A stretch of 64,000 bases of DNA from positions 1 through 64,000 of the forward strand of contig NZ_JAIWNC010000056.1 in assembly GCF_020216025.1 (NCBI RefSeq), given 5' to 3'. The notes under the pieces are model-generated. The model was not told where the DNA came from, made no database searches, and saw only the letters and a program-made list of their open reading frames with translations. Both the position numbers and the translations under genes were made by a program. This document shows positions 1 to 7,876 of the stretch, one piece after another (position 1 is the first letter of the stretch; every line of letters begins with the position of its first letter). The DNA comes from Jidongwangia harbinensis. Lineage in GTDB: Bacteria > Actinomycetota > Actinomycetes > Mycobacteriales > Micromonosporaceae.

Positions 1-1
1 C

Positions 2-124
2 CTGGACGCGATGCCGCAGCAGTCCCTGAACGCCTACCAGGACCAGTGCGCGCCGGCCAACCCCCGGATGCCGATGCTGGACGACATGCAGGACATCATG
101 CGAAACGCCTACTACGGCAAGTGA
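2..124 (+). CDS. adhE: C-terminal end of AdhE-type iron alcohol dehydrogenase (partial)
   Basis: Only the last 40 codons are present; the gene enters from the left edge. The tail, containing DQCAPANPRMPM followed by NAYYGK at the stop, resembles the C-terminus of bifunctional acetaldehyde-CoA/alcohol dehydrogenases and related iron-dependent alcohol dehydrogenases, where a DQC-x-x-ANPR-x-P segment and a final AYYG are typical. Such enzymes regenerate NAD+ by fermenting acetyl-CoA or acetaldehyde to ethanol when oxygen is short, which suits the hypoxia-type genes that follow. Identification rests on this short tail; the domain content of the missing part cannot be judged. Confidence 0.6.
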   Translation: MDAMPQQSLNAYQDQCAPANPRMPMLDDMQDIMRNAYYGK

Positions 125-144
125 CCGCCTCCGGCGTGGAGTGC

Positions 145-170
145 GGAGGGCCCGTTGCGGCGGGCCCTCC
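145..170 (+). terminator. Perfect 10-bp GC hairpin after the AdhE-type gene
   Basis: Arms GGAGGGCCCG (145-154) and CGGGCCCTCC (161-170) pair perfectly around a 6-base loop, 20 bases after the preceding stop. There is no T-run, which is common for actinobacterial terminators. The left arm contains the GGAGG that would serve the TTG start at 155, so the hairpin could also control translation of the next gene. Confidence 0.55.
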
Positions 171-1063
171 GACCCTGTGCCGCCGGTGAGGTGCGCCGCG
201 CGAGCCCCTACCGCGATGCCGTCAACCGCTACCTCGGCGCGTACGGCTACCACGAGACGCGGGATGCCGCGCCCGTCCTGGCCCCGACGCAGCCCGAGCG
301 GAGCAGGTTCGGATCGGTGCTGGTCGGCGTGGACGACTCCCCGACCAGCTACACCGCGGTGGACCATGCCGCGATCGAGGCGGAGCTACGCGGCTGGGAT
401 CTGCGGCTGGTACACGTGCAGCATGCCGGTACCGCCAGGTATCCGGCCCGCGACCTCGGCGCGCGGCTGCTCGAACGGATGACCGACCGGGTACACGACT
501 ACTCGCCGACCGTGGCGGTGACCAGCCGCCTGGTGATCGGGTCGCCGGCCACGATGCTGCTGACCCAGGCCGAGACCTCGGATCTGGTCGTCGTCGGGCA
601 CCGGCACGGTCTCGCCGTTGCCACGCTCGGTATGACGGTCGGAGACCGCGTCGCCATCCACCACCACGGTGCCGTTCTGGTGGTGCGGGTACCCGGTTGG
701 CCCCCTGGTCCGCGGTTCGGCAGTCGGCCGATCGTGGTCGGCGTGGATGCCTCGCCGACATCGCCGCTGACGATCCGGTTCGCGCTGCGCGAGGCCCAGC
801 TGCGGGGCAGTGAATTGGTCATGCTGCACGCCACCGGGGCCGGCCGCGTGCCGCCGGACCGGCTGGACCGCCGCGACGACGTGGTCGTCCATCAGCGGTA
901 CGTCGGCGGCGATCCGGTCACCGCGCTGGTGGACGCGTCCGGCAAGGCAGCCGCCGTCATCGTGGGCCGGCACGGCGGTCGGTCCGTCGGCGCTCTGCGG
1001 CAGGGCTCCGTGAGCCGGGCCCTGCTCCAGCGTGCCGACTGCCCGGTGTTCCTGGTCGCCTGA
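155..1063 (+). CDS. Tandem universal stress protein (two Usp domains)
   Basis: A 302-residue protein with two UspA domains. Each opens with a VGVD strand (VLVGVDDSPTS near residue 52, IVVGVDASPTS near 195), and the second ends with the ATP-loop-like GRHGGRSVGALRQGSVS. Tandem Usp proteins bind ATP and accumulate during hypoxia or stasis in actinobacteria. It is a close paralogue of the protein at 23469-24389: both share an extra N-terminal segment ending in RYLGA before the first Usp domain. The TTG start at 155 is preferred because GGAGG lies 5 bases upstream and the shared N-terminal similarity begins before the alternative GTG at 191. It faces the next Usp gene convergently. Confidence 0.85.
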   Translation: MRRALRPCAAGEVRRASPYRDAVNRYLGAYGYHETRDAAPVLAPTQPERSRFGSVLVGVDDSPTSYTAVDHAAIEAELRGWDLRLVHVQHAGTARYPARDLGARLLERMTDRVHDYSPTVAVTSRLVIGSPATMLLTQAETSDLVVVGHRHGLAVATLGMTVGDRVAIHHHGAVLVVRVPGWPPGPRFGSRPIVVGVDASPTSPLTIRFALREAQLRGSELVMLHATGAGRVPPDRLDRRDDVVVHQRYVGGDPVTALVDASGKAAAVIVGRHGGRSVGALRQGSVSRALLQRADCPVFLVA

Positions 1064-1065
1064 CC

Positions 1066-1104
1066 GCGGGCCCTCGGCCGGTGGATCGATGCGGGGGCCC
1101 GCGA
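1066..1104. terminator. Bidirectional inverted repeat between convergent Usp genes
   Basis: Perfect 9-base arms CGCGGGCCC (1066-1074) and GGGCCCGCG (1096-1104) flank a 21-base loop in the gap between two convergent genes, a position that suits a shared terminator. Confidence 0.45.
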
Positions 1105-1134
1105 CCGGAGGCACTCGGCCAGGAGCGCCGGTGG

Positions 1135-2004
1135 TCATCCGCCGGGGATCTCCCGAACGACCGCGACGGTGCAGGCGGCGTGGTGCAGCAGATGCTGACT
1201 GACTGAGCCGAGCAGCATGCCGCGGACGGCGCCTCGTCCCCGGGTGCCGACCACGAGGAGTTGGGCGGTGGTGCCGGCCAGGGCCAACGCGTTGGCCGGG
1301 TGGTCCACCACGGCTTCGGCGGTGATCTCCAACGTGGGGAACTTGTCGCGCCAGGTGGCGACTGCCTCGTCCAACGGGCGGCGTTCGTCGGCCGTGACGC
1401 TGCGCGCGACGATCGGGCTCTCCGCCCAGATGCCGGTCACTGGCGCCCAGGCGCGGATCACCCGCAGCGGCACGCCGCGAGCAGCCGCTTGTTCGACCGC
1501 GAAGCGCAGCGCAAGGTGGGCGCTGGGCGAGTCGTCCACTCCGACCACGACCGGCTGGTTCGGTGCCGGGTCGCCGCGGACCACGAGGACCGGGCAGTGG
1601 GCGTGCGCGCTGACCGCGACGCTGACGGAACCGAGCAGTCCCGCTACGGCGCTGTGGCCCCGGCTGCCGACCACCACGAGGCCGGCGTCGATCGATCGTT
1701 CGATGAGCGTCAACGCCGCGCTCGCACTCACGATGGACATCTCGGTCCGCACGTCGGGGTGACTGTGCTTTGCCGCCGTGACGGCCTCCCGGAGCATCCC
1801 CTTGACGGCCCGGTCGGTTTCCCCGTCGGGCCAGACTGCAGGGGCCGAGGTGGTGGCGACCGCCGGTGCCCATTGCGGCCACTCGTAGGCGTAGAAGAAC
1901 TCGACCGAGGCTCCGGTGCGGGTGGCTTCATCGAGCGCCCACCGGGCGGCGGCGCGGGCGTCGGCCGACTGGTCGTAGCCCACGATGATCCTTCTGGTGT
2001 TCAT
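1135..2004 (-). CDS. Tandem universal stress protein, coupled to the P-type ATPase
   Basis: A 289-residue two-domain Usp protein. Domain 1 begins RRIIVGYDQSADA and ends with GSRGHSAVAGLLGSVS; domain 2 begins VVVGVDDSPSA and ends GTRGRGAVRGMLLGSVSQ. Both keep the G-x2-G-x9-GS ATP-binding pattern. The ATG at 2004 has AAGGAG 7 bases upstream and overlaps the stop of the upstream ATPase in an ATGA, so the two are probably translated together. Mycobacterium tuberculosis has the same pairing in its DosR regulon (ctpF with the Usp gene Rv1996, from memory of that regulon). Transcription most likely starts at the DosR-type box at 4591. Confidence 0.9.
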   Translation of the reverse strand: MNTRRIIVGYDQSADARAAARWALDEATRTGASVEFFYAYEWPQWAPAVATTSAPAVWPDGETDRAVKGMLREAVTAAKHSHPDVRTEMSIVSASAALTLIERSIDAGLVVVGSRGHSAVAGLLGSVSVAVSAHAHCPVLVVRGDPAPNQPVVVGVDDSPSAHLALRFAVEQAAARGVPLRVIRAWAPVTGIWAESPIVARSVTADERRPLDEAVATWRDKFPTLEITAEAVVDHPANALALAGTTAQLLVVGTRGRGAVRGMLLGSVSQHLLHHAACTVAVVREIPGG

Positions 2005-4523
2005 GGTGTTGCTCCTTTTTTCCAGCGGCGGACGAGGTGGAGTGCGAGCCCTGGGATCACCGCGATGAGCGTGCAGGCCGCCAGCTCGGTGAGGGTGAGC
2101 GCTTCCGTGCCGAGCAACGTCTGCAGGGGTGTCAGCAGCACCCCGGCGACCTGCAGGACGGCGGAGAGCGCGACGGCGCCCAGCAGCGAAAGGTTGCGGG
2201 GAGTGCCGGGCTGCGGGGTGGCGCGTACGGCCAGAGCGACGCCGAGCTGGGCGAGTCCGAGGACGACGAACATCACCGACTGCCACGGCCGGTCGAGCTG
2301 GTGGGCCACCACGCCGGCGCTCAGCACGACGGCCGCGACGCACAGGCCGCCGAGCAGCACACTGCGGAGCAACCCGTCGCCGAGTACCGACTCCTGTGGC
2401 GAGCGGGGGCGGCGCCGCAACACACCGGCCTCCGCGGGTTCGGCTCCCAGTGCCACTCCGGGGATGCCGTGGGTGAGCAGATTGACCCAGAGCAATTGGC
2501 CCGGCAGTAGCGGCAGGGGCATGCCGAGGAACGGTCCGGCCAGCATCACCAGCAGTTCGGCGATGCCGCCGGAGAGGGCGTAGCGCAGGAAGCGGCGGAT
2601 GTTGTCGTAGATCCGGCGGCCTTCGCCGATCGCGGCGGCGACGGTGGCCAGGTTGTCGTCGACCAGGACGAGCTCGGCGGCCTGTCGCGCCACTTCGGTG
2701 CCGCCGCCCATGGCCACACCGATGTCGGCACGCCGCAGGGCGGGTGCGTCGTTGACCCCGTCGCCGGTCATGGCGACCACTTCGCCGCGGCGCTGCGGTT
2801 CGGCGATGATGTCGAGCTTCTGTTCCGGCTGGATGCGGGCGAACACGCGGGTCCGGTCGATGTCGGCCGCGGTCAATGGGCCGGTGTCGCCGCGGGCCAC
2901 CCGGTCGCCCGGCTCGAGGATCCCGAGTTGTGCGCCGATCGCGGCGGCGGTGGCCGGGTGATCGCCGGTGATGAGCAGCAGGTGTACGCCGGCGGCCTCA
3001 AACGCCGCGGCGGTGTCACGTGCGGTGTCGCGCAACGGGTCGCCGATGCCCACCAGACCGAGGGTGCGCAGGGGCGGCGGGTCGGCGGGATCCGGCGCGA
3101 CCGCGACCGTAGCAGCGCTGATCGCCAGCACCCGTAGGCCGTTCGCCGCGAGTTCCGCGGCCGCGGCCAGCAGCGTCGCGTCCGAGCCCGTGTCGAGTAG
3201 GCTTTCCGGGGCCCCCTTGGCAACCACCAGCGCGTCTCCGGTGGGCGAGCGGTGCACGGTCGTCATCCGTCTGGTCGCCTGGTCGAACGGGTGTTCGGCG
3301 ATTCGCGGGGTGGCTGCCCGTTGCCGGCGAGGGTCCAGCCCGCACCGGGCGGCAAAGGCGACCAGCGCAACTTCCATCGGATCCCCGGCCGGTGCCCAGT
3401 CCGATCCGTCGCCGGCCGGCGGAATCAGATCGGCGTCGTTGCAGAGCAGCCCTGCCTCGGCGAGCATCCGAAGATCATCGGGTGCCGGCACCGGACCGCC
3501 CTCGCGCCGGATCTCGCCGCTGGGGGAGTATCCGGCGCCCGAGACCGTGTAGCGGGTGCCGTCCGCGGTGACGGCCTGCTGCACCGACATCCGGTTCTGG
3601 GTGAGCGTGCCGGTCTTGTCGGACGCGATCACGGTCACCGATCCGAGCGTCTCGACGGCGTGTAGCCGGCGGGGGATCGCCCGGGTGTGGGCCATCCGTC
3701 GCGCACCGAGGGCGAGCGCCAGGGTGACGACAGCGGGTAGTGACTCCGGCACCGCCGCGACGACCAGGCTGACGGCGGTGATCGCCATGCGCGCGACCGG
3801 CTCACCGGCCAGCACACCGAGGGCGAAGACGACGCCGGAAACCGCGACGGCGGTGCCGCCCAGCACCCGTCCGAGGGCGGCGATCCGCCGCTGCAGCGGG
3901 GTCGGGCCGGGCTTCGTGCGGGCCACCAGGGCCGAGATGCGGCCCAACGAACTCGCCGCCCCGGTCCGGACGACCACGCCGGCGGCGCGCCCGACGGTCA
4001 GGACTGTTCCGGCGCCGGCCTCCTCGCCGGTCTCCCGGTGCACCGGGACGGATTCGCCGGTCAGTGCCGACTCGTCGAAGCGCGCCCGCTGCACGTCGAC
4101 GAGATCGAGGTCGGCGGGCACGATGTCACCCGCCTCCAGCCGGACCAGATCACCCTGGACCAGCTGGGCCGCGGGAACGATCTGGTCGGCACCGTCGCGT
4201 ACCACCCGGGCGGTCGGGGCGGCGAGCTGATCGAGTGCGGCGATCGCCCGGTCCGCACGGATCTCCTGAATGACACCGATCAAGGTGTTCACGGTGACGA
4301 CCAGCAGGATCACGGCGGTGTCGGGCAGGTCGCCCAGCAGGGCGGTGACGACGGCGGCGACGAGCAGCAGCGCGATGAGCGGATCTGCCAGCTGCCGGGC
4401 GATGCGGGCCACCAGCCGTCGGGGTGCCGCCGCGGCCACCGTGTTGGGGCCGTCGGCGGCCAGCCGGACAGCCGCCTCGACAGTGGTCAGGCCGCGGGTC
4501 GCGGCAACCGTGCTGGTGTCCAC
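2001..4523 (-). CDS. P-type cation-transporting ATPase (calcium-type, CtpF-like)
   Basis: An 840-residue P2-type ATPase. Visible motifs in order: N-terminal cation-ATPase domain (about 10-75), TGES actuator loop (155-158), PESLP in the membrane segment that binds the ion (259-263), phosphorylation motif DKTGT with D302, nucleotide-binding KGAPE (436-440), hinge TGDGVNDAPA (586-595), then C-terminal transmembrane helices. The family pumps Ca2+ or another divalent cation across the membrane. The start is the GTG at 4523, with AAGGAG 6 bases upstream; a longer reading frame runs upstream but lacks similarity. It is divergent from the DosR-type regulator and shares its box. The exact ion cannot be read from sequence. 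Confidence 0.9.
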   Translation of the reverse strand: MDTSTVAATRGLTTVEAAVRLAADGPNTVAAAAPRRLVARIARQLADPLIALLLVAAVVTALLGDLPDTAVILLVVTVNTLIGVIQEIRADRAIAALDQLAAPTARVVRDGADQIVPAAQLVQGDLVRLEAGDIVPADLDLVDVQRARFDESALTGESVPVHRETGEEAGAGTVLTVGRAAGVVVRTGAASSLGRISALVARTKPGPTPLQRRIAALGRVLGGTAVAVSGVVFALGVLAGEPVARMAITAVSLVVAAVPESLPAVVTLALALGARRMAHTRAIPRRLHAVETLGSVTVIASDKTGTLTQNRMSVQQAVTADGTRYTVSGAGYSPSGEIRREGGPVPAPDDLRMLAEAGLLCNDADLIPPAGDGSDWAPAGDPMEVALVAFAARCGLDPRRQRAATPRIAEHPFDQATRRMTTVHRSPTGDALVVAKGAPESLLDTGSDATLLAAAAELAANGLRVLAISAATVAVAPDPADPPPLRTLGLVGIGDPLRDTARDTAAAFEAAGVHLLLITGDHPATAAAIGAQLGILEPGDRVARGDTGPLTAADIDRTRVFARIQPEQKLDIIAEPQRRGEVVAMTGDGVNDAPALRRADIGVAMGGGTEVARQAAELVLVDDNLATVAAAIGEGRRIYDNIRRFLRYALSGGIAELLVMLAGPFLGMPLPLLPGQLLWVNLLTHGIPGVALGAEPAEAGVLRRRPRSPQESVLGDGLLRSVLLGGLCVAAVVLSAGVVAHQLDRPWQSVMFVVLGLAQLGVALAVRATPQPGTPRNLSLLGAVALSAVLQVAGVLLTPLQTLLGTEALTLTELAACTLIAVIPGLALHLVRRWKKGATP

Positions 4524-4590
4524 GATCGGCTCCTTCGCCTCGGTCGGGCATCGCACCCTCCAGGTTTCGCGGACCGGGCGCGGGGTGGCA

Positions 4591-4604
4591 GGGCCGTTGG
4601 ACCC
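4591..4604. promoter_or_regulatory. DosR-type box shared by the ATPase-Usp operon and dosR
   Basis: GGGCCGTTGGACCC fits GGGNC-N4-GNCCC, the architecture of the mycobacterial DosR core. Its centre is 74 bases from the ATPase GTG and 73 from the regulator ATG, so one site can serve both divergent units and imply autoregulation. Confidence 0.65.
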
Positions 4605-4670
4605 GGTCCGCCGGGCCCGGTGGCGGCTGCCAGCCTTGGCACAGAGCCCCCGGGTGAGTAGGAAGGTGGA

Positions 4671-5312
4671 ATGATTCGTGTCTTCCTCCTCGACGACCAT
4701 GAGGTCGTCCGCCGCGGCCTCGCCGACCTCCTCCATGCCGCCGGCGACATCGAGGTGGTGGGCGAGTCCGGCTCCGCGCAGGAGGCGGCCCGCCGCATCC
4801 CGGCGCTGCGGCCGCGCGTGGCGGTCCTCGACGCCCGGTTACCTGACGGCAGCGGCATCGACGTGTGCCGGGACGTGCGGGCGGTGGACTCGTCGATCAA
4901 AGGGCTGATCCTGACTTCGTATGAGGACGACGAGGCGCTGTTCGCCGCGATCATGGCGGGCGCTGCGGGCTACGTTCTCAAGCAGATCCGCGGCAGCGAT
5001 CTGGTCGACGGCATCCGGCGGGTCGCGGCCGGGCAGTCGCTGCTCGATCCGGCGGTGACCCAGCGGGTGCTCGAACGCATTCGCAACGGCGTGGAGCAAC
5101 CACGCGAACTGGCGTCGTTGAGCGCGCAGGAGCGCAAGATCCTCGAGTACGTGGCGGAGGGCCTGACCAACCGGGAGATCGCGGGCCGGATGTTCCTGGC
5201 CGAGAAGACCGTGAAGAACTATGTGTCCAGCCTGCTCGCCAAGCTCGGCCTGGAGCGGCGTACCCAGGCCGCGGTGCTCGCCACCCGGCTCCTCGGGGAG
5301 CATCCGCACTGA
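4671..5312 (+). CDS. dosR: DosR/DevR-type response regulator (NarL/LuxR family)
   Basis: A 213-residue NarL-family response regulator very like mycobacterial DosR. The receiver begins MIRVFLLDDHEVVRRGL, with acidic D8/D9, phospho-acceptor D54 (AVLDARLPDG), T82 in LTSY and K104 in GYVLK; D54, T82 and K104 are the positions used in M. tuberculosis DosR. The C-terminal LuxR-type helix-turn-helix runs about 149-210, with EGLTNREIA and EKTVKNYVSSLLAKL. It should bind the palindromes found across the next 20 kb. GGAAGG precedes the ATG. No histidine kinase follows, so its sensor must be encoded elsewhere. The neighbourhood of Usp, nitroreductase and HSP20 genes supports the assignment. Confidence 0.92.
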   Translation: MIRVFLLDDHEVVRRGLADLLHAAGDIEVVGESGSAQEAARRIPALRPRVAVLDARLPDGSGIDVCRDVRAVDSSIKGLILTSYEDDEALFAAIMAGAAGYVLKQIRGSDLVDGIRRVAAGQSLLDPAVTQRVLERIRNGVEQPRELASLSAQERKILEYVAEGLTNREIAGRMFLAEKTVKNYVSSLLAKLGLERRTQAAVLATRLLGEHPH

Positions 5313-5361
5313 CCGCGCGCCGTGCCCATGGCTCGTTCAGCAGACGATCAGGCCGCCGCCA

Positions 5362-5547
5362 CTACGGCCTCGGCGGCGACGGTGGCGAAACGGAGCCGGC
5401 CAACCGGGTCACGCCGACGACGGGCCGGAACGCGGCGCCGTCCGGGCCGACGATCCAGGCGCCGACGGGCCGTTCGCCGTCGACCACGAGTAGCACGGTG
5501 ACAGCGGCGGGTGTCGCGGCGGGCCGGTCGTCGATCGAGGTGGTCAT
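5362..5547 (-). CDS. Small hypothetical protein (61 aa)
   Basis: Start ATG at 5547 with GGGAG upstream; it begins 13 bases after the stop of the decayed dikinase gene and is probably cotranscribed with it. The protein opens MTTSIDDRPAATPAAVTV, continues with a short hydrophobic strand (VLLVVDGERPVGAWIVG) and ends in a proline-rich tail. I do not recognise the family. Codon use looks normal, and the position downstream of a DosR-type promoter suggests it belongs to the same response. Confidence 0.45.
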   Translation of the reverse strand: MTTSIDDRPAATPAAVTVLLVVDGERPVGAWIVGPDGAAFRPVVGVTRLAGSVSPPSPPRP

Positions 5548-5559
5548 CACAGTCGCTCC

Positions 5560-6277
5560 CTATCTGCTGTCCGACGAGGCCGCCGGGCAGGCGGCGCGGC
5601 CGGCTTCCAGCCGGGCGACGGGGACGCGGAACGGTGAGCAGGACACGTAGTCCAGCCCGGCGTGGTGGAAGAACCGGACGGAGGCGGGGTCGCCGCCGTG
5701 TTCCCCGCAGACCCCGACGGTCAGGTCCGGCCGGGTGGCTCGGCCGCGTTCGACGGCGATCCGGACGAGTTCGCCGACGCCGTCGGTGTCGATCGTTTCG
5801 AACGGTGACGCGGCGAAGATGCCCGAAGTCCTCGGCGGGTACGCCGAACACGGTCTTGCCGAACATCTGGATGAGGCGCCGGTACGAGTCCCAGGCGAAC
5901 CGCTCGTCGCCGCTCTGCACGGCCAGTCCCCGCACACTGGAGTCGGTCAGGCCGATGTCCAGAATGGTCTCCATCATGCCGGGCATCGAGAACTTGCCGC
6001 CGGAACGGACCGACAGCAGCAGCGGATCCTGCGGGTCGCCGAGCTCCTTCTCCATCCGGGCCTCGACCAGCCGCAGATGCTCCTGCACCTCGCCGAACAG
6101 TCCGGCCGGGACCGATCCGGTACGCAGATAGGCACGGCAGGCCTCGGTGGTGATGGTGAAGCCGGGCGGCACCGGCAGACCCATCCGGGTCATCTCCGCG
6201 AGGTTGGCGCCCTTGCCGCCGAGCAGGTCCTTGAGATCCTTGTTGCCTTCCGCGAAGTCGTAGACGTACCTGGCCAT
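5560..6277 (-). pseudogene. ppdK: Pyruvate phosphate dikinase remnant with large internal deletion
   Basis: The first ~155 codons from ATG 6277 match the N-terminal nucleotide-binding part of pyruvate phosphate dikinase (LLGGKGANLAEMTRMGLPVPPGF, then SGGKFSMPGMMETILDIGL). Near 5815 the sequence jumps, in another frame, to the extreme C-terminus (FETIDTDGVGELVRIAVERGR, CGEHGGDPASVRFFH, GLDYVSCSPFRVP, stop 5560). Normal enzymes are about 880 residues, so some 600 residues, including the swivelling phosphohistidine domain, are gone. It cannot interconvert pyruvate and phosphoenolpyruvate. It still lies behind a DosR-type box (6351) divergent from GAPDH. Confidence 0.85.
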
Positions 6278-6350
6278 CCGGCTCACCCTCATCAGCTCGG
6301 CGCGTATGTGTCCTCCTCTGGTGGTACGCCCGGCGACGTCCCGGCCAGTA

Positions 6351-6364
6351 GGGCCGGACGGCCC
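6351..6364. promoter_or_regulatory. DosR-type box between the dikinase remnant and gap
   Basis: GGGCCGGACGGCCC, perfect 5-base arms. The centre is 66 bases from the gap ATG and 80 from the dikinase ATG. The identical 14-mer recurs at 15046. Confidence 0.65.
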
Positions 6365-6423
6365 TGCTCCCGCCTCGGCACACGGCGAGAGGCTGGAGGT
6401 GACGACAACGCCTGGAGGCAACG

Positions 6424-7443
6424 ATGAGCTACCGCATCGCCATCAACGGATTCGGCCGCATCGGCCGCAACTATCTTCGCGCCCTGCTGAACAAGGACCT
6501 GTCCAACGCGGGCTTCCAGGTGGTCGCGATCAACGACCTTTACGACACCGCCACCCTCGCCCACCTCCTCGAGTACGACTCGACGTTCGGCCGGCTCGAC
6601 GCAGAGGTGAGCTACACCGACGACGCCCTGACTGTCGGCTGGCATACCATCCCGGTCTTCTCGCGGCGTTCGCCCGACCAGCTGCCGTGGGCGGAGCTCG
6701 GCGTCGATCTCGTCATCGAGTCGACCGGCAAGTTGCGCGCCCGGGACGACGCCGCGCTGCACCTCAAGGCGGGCGCGTCGCGGGTCCTGATCTCCTCGCC
6801 GGGCAAGGGTGTCGACGCGACGTTGGTGCCGGGTGTCAACGCCGACACTTATGACCCGTTGCGGCACCGCATTGTCTCCGGGGCTTCCTGCACCACCAAC
6901 TGCGTGGCGCCGCTGGTGAAGGTGCTGCACGAGGCATTCGGCCTCGAACGCGGCTATCTGACGACCGTGCACGCGTACACCAACGATCAGAACGTCCTGG
7001 ACGCGCCGCACAAGGATGCGCGCCGGGCCCGGGCCGCGGGAGTGAACATCATCCCGACCAGCACCGGCGCCGCCAAGGCCGTGGGCCTGGTCCTGCCGGA
7101 GCTGGCCGGCCGGCTCGACGGGGTCGCCCTGCGGGTCCCGGTCGTGGACGGCTCGATCAGCGACCTGACCCTCCAACTCGGCACCGAGGTGACCGCCGAG
7201 CAGGTGAACCAGGCCGTCGAGCAGGCCGCGGCGACCGGCGGCCCGATGCACGGCATCATCCGCTACACGCAGGCTCCGATCGTGTCGACGGACATCGTCG
7301 GCGACCCGGCCTCCTGCGTCTTCGACGCCCAGCTCACCCAGGCGAGTGGCCGGCTGGTCAAGGTCTTCGGCTGGTACGACAACGAGTGGGGCTACACCAA
7401 CCGGCTGGTCGACCTGACCAAGCTGCTGGCCGAGCGGAGATGA
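6424..7443 (+). CDS. gap: Glyceraldehyde-3-phosphate dehydrogenase (type I)
   Basis: A 339-residue GAPDH catalysing NAD(P)-dependent oxidation of glyceraldehyde-3-phosphate in glycolysis. It shows the Rossmann start INGFGRIGRNYLRA (residues 7-20), the active-site segment SGASCTTNC with C156, H183 in TVHAYTNDQ, and the C-terminal WYDNEWGYTNR. Length is normal. It is preceded by a DosR-type box and followed 24 bases later by a small Usp-like gene, so this copy may be a stress-specific isoenzyme rather than the housekeeping one; that is inference. Confidence 0.93.
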   Translation: MSYRIAINGFGRIGRNYLRALLNKDLSNAGFQVVAINDLYDTATLAHLLEYDSTFGRLDAEVSYTDDALTVGWHTIPVFSRRSPDQLPWAELGVDLVIESTGKLRARDDAALHLKAGASRVLISSPGKGVDATLVPGVNADTYDPLRHRIVSGASCTTNCVAPLVKVLHEAFGLERGYLTTVHAYTNDQNVLDAPHKDARRARAAGVNIIPTSTGAAKAVGLVLPELAGRLDGVALRVPVVDGSISDLTLQLGTEVTAEQVNQAVEQAAATGGPMHGIIRYTQAPIVSTDIVGDPASCVFDAQLTQASGRLVKVFGWYDNEWGYTNRLVDLTKLLAERR

Positions 7444-7467
7444 CATCGTGAGCTGAGGGGAGGAGAG

Positions 7468-7866
7468 GTGTCCCGGGACACGCAAGGGCCGGCCGGACCG
7501 GTCGGCCCCGTCCTCATCGGCGTCCTCGGCGCCGCGCCGGCCGAAGAGGCGTTGCGGTACGCCTTCGACGAGGCCGGCCGCCGCGCCGCCGCGTTGCTCG
7601 TGCTGCTGGCCGGCGACGAGCCGGGCGACGGTGGAGTGGGCCACGACGACATGGTGCAGCGGTGGTCGGAGAAGTACCCCGATGTGCATGTCACGATCAC
7701 GGTTCGCCGCCGGCTCGATCCCGCCGTGGTGCTCGCGGCCCTGTCGCGGGACTGCGGCCTGCTCGTCGTTGCGCAGCCCGCGGATCCGGCCGGGACAGCG
7801 TTGGTCGGTGCCCTGTCTCGCCGTGCCCATTGTCCGATGGTGGTCTGCGGGTCCGGCGTCGCGTGA
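7468..7866 (+). CDS. Short single-domain Usp-like protein
   Basis: A 132-residue protein from GTG 7468, preceded by GGGGAGGA. It keeps the Usp fold pattern (VLIGVLG strand, an EEALRYAFDEAGRR helix, DCGLLVVAQPAD and a final HCPMVV strand), but the G-x2-G-x9-GS nucleotide loop is degenerate, so ATP binding is doubtful. It follows gap closely and is probably cotranscribed. It ends 10 bases from a convergent Usp gene. Function beyond Usp family membership is unknown. Confidence 0.6.
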   Translation: MSRDTQGPAGPVGPVLIGVLGAAPAEEALRYAFDEAGRRAAALLVLLAGDEPGDGGVGHDDMVQRWSEKYPDVHVTITVRRRLDPAVVLAALSRDCGLLVVAQPADPAGTALVGALSRRAHCPMVVCGSGVA

Positions 7867-7876
7867 GATGACCAGC

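Noticed and set aside
145..170. GGAGGGCCCG hairpin as a DosR-type box
   Set aside because: The arms are longer and the centre spacing is six bases, not four; it follows a stop codon and fits a terminator better.
1070..1083. GGGCC-CTCG-GCCGG as a DosR-type box
   Set aside because: The right arm does not match and the site is between convergent genes, where no promoter is needed.
386..1882. Long open frame on the minus strand (about 500 codons)
   Set aside because: It is antisense to two well-supported Usp genes, arginine- and glycine-rich, and shows no family pattern.
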